From Cephalopachus bancanus (lineage: Eukaryota; Chordata; Mammalia; Primates; Tarsiidae): DNA of 64,000 bases. The notes under the pieces were generated by a model that worked only from the letters and a program-made list of their open reading frames with translations, searched no databases and was not told the origin of the DNA. Shown piece by piece: positions 60,035 to 64,000 of this stretch. Position 1 is the first letter of the stretch. The number at the start of each line of letters is the position of its first letter. Where the stretch lies: assembly GCA_027257055.1 (NCBI GenBank), contig JAPVLO010000891.1:186001-250000 (forward strand). Direction: 5' to 3'. The position numbers and the translations under genes are program-made.

Positions 60035-60324
60035 CAACCTGACGGAGGCTCTACGTCGTGAAATCATCAGCGCCATCAGAGTAGATCCAGTAGTCGCTCA
60101 AAACCTTGGCCTCCCGGATCGCCCAGGCGGCATACCACCTTAAAGAGTGGGCGGGAATGGGTTCAATGGCCTTTTTGTTATTCTCTTGTTGTGTCCTGTG
60201 CCTCTATTGTCTCTGCTGTATGCATCAACGCAATGCACGTGACCGTGCGCTACTAGCGCAGGCCTTTGCTGCCATGGAGGTGGATCAATCCCCTCAGGTC
60301 TGGGTTGCCGCGTTAGGGCAATAA
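60027..60324 (+). pseudogene. env: env, membrane anchor and tail
   Basis: A short frame from 60027 (SFDNLTEALRREIISAIRVD) is followed, after another frame change near 60100, by a frame ending at 60324 that contains a hydrophobic, cysteine-rich segment (MAFLLFSCCVLCLYCLCC) and a cytoplasmic tail with QRNARDRALLAQAFAAMEVD. This is the C-terminal anchor of the transmembrane subunit. The env lineage is recognisable but no complete Env can be made. Confidence 0.75.
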
Positions 60325-60553
60325 GAACAGGGCAGGATGTGAGAATAGTACTGCACACGGGGGCCCAGGAGGAGTTATCCCGTGGAGGGCATGTCCAGCT
60401 GCATATGGGTCGACACCGCCTCTCCCATCCCCAGAAAATCAGTGTCGGACAGGTGGGCAGTCGGTCTGGCGATTACACACGCGAGATAGACTGTCTTACA
60501 TGGTCCTTGTTATATGGGGGCTGTGACCACTACCCTCTCCTGCCAAAATAAAT
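60325..60553 (+). other. Proviral 3' untranslated segment
   Basis: 230 bases between the end of env and the polypurine tract. A short frame at 60339-60551 shows no domain that I recognise. Two overlapping AATAAA hexamers at 60547-60556 lie just outside the LTR. Confidence 0.6.
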
Positions 60554-60566
60554 AAAAAAGGGGGAG
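60554..60566 (+). other. Polypurine tract
   Basis: AAAAAAGGGGGAG lies directly upstream of the 3' LTR and would prime plus-strand DNA synthesis. It is intact. Confidence 0.92.
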
Positions 60567-60567
60567 C

Positions 60568-60817
60568 TGTGGAGCGCCTCCGCCCTAGCATGGCGCCTGA
60601 AGCAGCCAGACCACAAGACAAAACAAGCCCTGATAAGGCAACTAAAGGATATCAGCATACAATCCTCTCTTACAGCCGTGCCGCGTTACCTTAATTGATT
60701 GGCAGAGATACTAGATTTAAGGTCACGAATAGGAGAAAGAGAAGAAGAACGATGTAGTAACCTGGGATTAAAGCAGCTTGCAGAAGAATCGTGTGAGAGT
60801 CGTTATTGAAAGCGACA
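60568..60817 (+). repeat. 3' LTR (250 bp)
   Basis: Identical to the 5' LTR at every one of 250 positions on direct reading. It ends GCGACA and is followed by the target duplication. Confidence 0.95.
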
Positions 60818-60823
60818 ACCAGC
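60818..60823 (+). repeat. Proviral target-site duplication, right
   Basis: ACCAGC, identical to 54042-54047. Confidence 0.9.
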
Positions 60824-61485
60824 CTGAGAATACCAGAGAGCTGGGAAAAGCATTTTCTTCACTTTTGCTTAGAAGACACCGTGACCAGTCTGACACCAGA
60901 GTCCTGAAGCCTGAATGTAGGACAGTGATATTTTTGTACTTCAATATATTTCACAGCATTAAAGAGCATAGAGAGACAGCATTGCCAAAGATGAGATACC
61001 TGATCATCTTCATGTGGTTTTAGCCAGGAAAGCACTTGAACAGTAAGACTTAAATTAACATGAGAAAATAAATTTTCCATGTGGATGGATGGTTGGGGGA
61101 AGATTCCTAAAACTCCAGACAGGAAAGTGGTAGGGTTGATGGGGTCTGGAGAACTAACCACAGGGGGGTGAGTGTACAAGTGAGATATGAGCATTAATGT
61201 TATGACCTATTATCCAATGCAAGTTGAAAAGTTCTGGAGAAATTCTGGCTATCCCTAAATTTCAGAAGATTGCATATTTAGACTTAAAATGCAATTTTTC
61301 TACCATTATAAGCTAAATTTATTTAAAATTTATAATTGTTTATTTAGCTGGCATACTGAGGGAACGGAGTGCCGAAGGGGTGCACCCTGTGGAAACCATA
61401 GTGCTACCTGAATGAGATTATTTACTTGATCAACAATCATTTTAGGAAGAAAAACATCTAGGTGACTAAAAACAATTTATACTAG

Positions 61486-61486
<1 letters not shown>
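60824..61486. other. Intergenic, nothing recognised
   Basis: Host flank downstream of the provirus. No feature that I can support. Confidence 0.45.
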
Positions 61487-61523
<37 letters not shown>

Positions 61524-61540
61524 CACACAAAACACACCAC
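61487..61540. repeat. (CA)n microsatellite, imperfect end
   Basis: A CA run to about 61520, then interrupted CA/AAAC units. Confidence 0.9.
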
Positions 61541-62050
61541 ACAACAAAATTTAAACAAAAAAAAAACCCTGTCCTCATAAACTGGGCATGAGGGGAGGAA
61601 GAAGCAGTGAACTTGTGCTAGTGTAGTGACTATCTGAATGATATTTGGGTCTTTAAAACTATTATTTAATTGGTTACTCCTTCAATATGCACTCCCTAAA
61701 AAATATTTATCCTTGTCAGAATAACTCGTTTTCTGTAGCATTTTACCCCATAATTGAGTATATTTAAGAGGAAGGAAATGTTTTTCTTGGAAAGATTAGG
61801 GTTAGTTTCATATCCTAAATAATACAGATGAATGAGAAAAGACTGATTAAAGTATTTTAAGATAAAAGAATAGAATAATTTGTAACTTTAAATTTAATAT
61901 TCAAAAAGTTATTGAAACAATATAAAGTTACTATGTTCATTTGCACTTATTCATTGAATGTGAATTAATAATGTATATTTATCTTATTCCATGTAAAAGG
62001 TTTTAATATCAGCAATTATAATCTTAGAGATACTAAATTCAATTAAAAAA
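61541..62050. other. Intergenic, nothing recognised
   Basis: AT-rich sequence without a supported feature. Confidence 0.4.
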
Positions 62051-62060
62051 CCAAATGTGT

Positions 62061-62354
62061 GGCCGGGCTCGGTGGCTCAGCCTGTAATCCCGCACCTTGG
62101 GAGGCTGAGGTTAGTGGATTGCCTGAGCCCGTGGGTTCGAGACCCGCCTGGGCAACTTGGTGAGACCTCATCTCTACAATAAATAAAAAAATTAGCTGGG
62201 TGTGGTAGCGCGTGCCTGTAGTTCCAGCTACTTGGGAGGCTGACGCGGAAGGATCACCGGAGCCCAGCAGGCAAAGCTGCGGTGGCCGGGAGCAGCCACT
62301 GCACTCCAGTCTGGGCAACAGAGTGAGACTCCAACTCAAAAAAAAAAAAAAAAC
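62061..62354 (+). mobile_element. Dimeric Alu SINE, plus strand
   Basis: Starts GGCCGGGCTCGGTGGCTCAG, has both arms and a clean A tail. The duplication CCAAATGTG flanks it at 62051-62059 and 62355-62363. The near-homogeneous A tail and intact duplication suggest a relatively young insert. Confidence 0.93.
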
Positions 62355-62363
62355 CCAAATGTG

Positions 62364-64000
62364 CTATTTTTTCCTTTAAGCATAGAAGTCATCTTCAAGT
62401 TTTAGGTGTATAAGAAATATTTTTAAATTGAATGCAAATTTTTGCATTACAGGAACAAGTTAAACCCCCAAAACATGCAAAGATATTTAGTTTAATTTGA
62501 AAAAAAAAAAGTCAATAGAAACAACTTTACAAACATATATCAATTTGAGGTCACAAAAACCAATTGTAATGTCAGGAAAATAGATTGCCACAAGAATGTA
62601 TTGAGGAAACAGTGGCATCACCTTTAAAAGTCCAATCACATATTCATTGTATGCAATTATTTATTGAAACTCCAGTCTGTCTGTTCTAATTTGTTTTCGA
62701 TAAGCCACTAATATCGTCCCTATCATTCCTCTTCAAAGCTCTTTATATTGGTTTTTCTCCTTGTCCTACAGTATTGCCATTAATAAGGGATTTCAACTGC
62801 ATAAAGAAAGAATTACTAAAAATTCCGTTGATTCATTGTTAAACAGAGAGCATTGTAGAGTCATTTGAAAGGTATGTATTAATAGTTTGGTAACAGATTG
62901 CAGTTGGAAAAGAATGAAAAGAAGAAAATAAACGTAAATATTAGTGAACTCATTTTCCCTGTAGGAGTATTGATTTCATTCATCTTACTTGATAGATATG
63001 ATGAGTAAGCAAAAAGTCTAAATTAAAAAGCATCAATTGAACAGGAAACAGGAGTATAGTAAAGGGTGAAGTGATGAATGTTACTTCGTTAGAAAAAGAA
63101 AGAAATTGAATTCTTCTTCATGAGAGAGTCATCATTTTTCTTCTTGTTTTTAAAGCATCTTAATAAGCATTTGATAAATTTCCATTTAACTATAAGAGAA
63201 AAATCATGTTTAAAATCTTAGTTCAGGGGTCATCTTTCAGATATTTCATTCTAATAGAAAAAACTTTTTCAGATTCCTTGTACAATTGTTTAATGTCTTG
63301 GATTTAACTTCCTAATAGTTGTAGAGAAACACTAAAAAATTTCATCATGAGCAATAGCAAATTTATGACAAAATAGTGTATCATATATATTTCCCTGGCA
63401 ACACTGAGAACAGTTTATATGAAAATTTCACTACAGATATTGGTCTCGGTAGATAGCACATTATTCCAATTGCATATATGTAGATTTAAGATGAAGCTAT
63501 TCTCAGAGGAATTCCATGATATTAAAATGTGGGGGTTTGTGAAAATTGTAAAAACTATGGCATGAAGTTTGAGAATACAAATATTTACAACTGTTAGTAT
63601 GCATGCCAGCTGTCATACACATACATATGGAAGTTTCAAAAAGAATTAGAAGGGATAAAATAGCAAATACTGTCTCTCTCATCTTATATAGAAGGCTAGT
63701 CTTTCCACTTATCTCCATTGAGTAGATTGTCTATTCCAGATAGTTGTGCTAGAAAGCATATGTCTAGCAAAATTGTGTTATATTCAGAATGAAAATAAAA
63801 AGGCAAACAAAGACATATTAAATTTTTATTTGCCAGATTGGAAAGATAGGATCTATTTGAAAAAAAAATGTAAAAAGTATGTATTATATGCACAGTCTTC
63901 AATAATATCTTAACGTTATTTTGTGGCAATGATTGCAACAGCATACATTTGATGTCTTAGCAAATAAGCAATATTTTGTGTAACTTTGTTGAGAAAAATA
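62364..64000. other. Intergenic, nothing recognised
   Basis: 1.6 kb of AT-rich DNA to the window edge. The short minus-strand frames near 63503-63944 have no recognisable domain. Confidence 0.45.

Larger units (their letters stand above)
54048..60817 (+). mobile_element. Class II endogenous retrovirus, defective, young
   Basis: A complete proviral frame: 250-bp LTR, primer-binding site, leader with a 36-unit tandem array, gag, pro, truncated pol, collapsed env, polypurine tract, 250-bp LTR. Betaretrovirus affinity is shown by the order gag/pro/pol in three -1 steps, the dUTPase domain at the front of pro, the G-patch at its end, and the 6-bp target duplication. The LTRs are identical over all 250 bases. 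The internal region is clearly more GC-rich than the host flanks. Breaks: one frame change in gag, a large pol deletion removing RNase H, and loss of most of the env surface subunit plus frame breaks in the transmembrane part. It cannot replicate alone; it was probably copied in trans. Confidence 0.96.

Overview
The window is mammalian nuclear DNA, AT-rich and packed with transposons. I see no working host protein-coding gene and no RNA gene. Dimeric Alu-type SINEs make it primate. The Alus share a distinctive set of changes (for example the core CCCGCGCCTTGGGAGG and the tail AGACTCCAACTC), and the LINE-1s differ from the human subfamilies I know. I therefore favour a non-anthropoid primate (strepsirrhine or tarsier), but I cannot name the species.

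Layout. 1-82 is a GC-rich stretch that may be the edge of an LTR. 83-2986 is the 5' half of a minus-strand LINE-1. 3.0-13.4 kb is old intergenic DNA with MIR, Alu, microsatellite, L1 and MaLR remnants. 13.47-20.6 kb is a near full-length minus-strand LINE-1 with decayed ORFs. 20.6-32.7 kb is old repeat-rich DNA, including a processed thymosin beta-4 pseudogene inserted in an MLT1 LTR. 32,708-39,316 is a full-length plus-strand LINE-1 with a 10-bp target-site duplication. 39,707-44,679 is a second plus-strand LINE-1, internally deleted and nested in a MaLR LTR. 44.7-54.0 kb is intergenic DNA with four Alu pieces. The window ends with about 3.2 kb of intergenic DNA.

The notable element is a class II (betaretrovirus-like) endogenous provirus at 54,048-60,817. 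Its two 250-bp LTRs are identical base for base and flanked by the 6-bp duplication ACCAGC, so the insertion is young. The primer-binding site matches tRNA-Ile(AAU) over 18 bases, not the lysine tRNA usual for this group. Between that site and gag lies a tandem array of 36 units of 28 bp (two are 27 bp); each unit can fold a small CCTC/GAGG hairpin. Gag, pro and pol lie in three successive -1 frames, with intact slippery heptamers and strong predicted RNA structures at both junctions. Pro (dUTPase, protease, G-patch) is uninterrupted. Gag has one frame break. Pol has lost everything from the end of the RT palm to the integrase zinc domain, including RNase H. Env is reduced to a start, a cleavage motif and frame-broken transmembrane-subunit pieces.

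Identical LTRs beside such large lesions imply that the defects predate integration. The simplest reading is a non-autonomous element copied in trans by a helper virus, with its cis signals (LTR, primer site, leader array, polypurine tract) kept.
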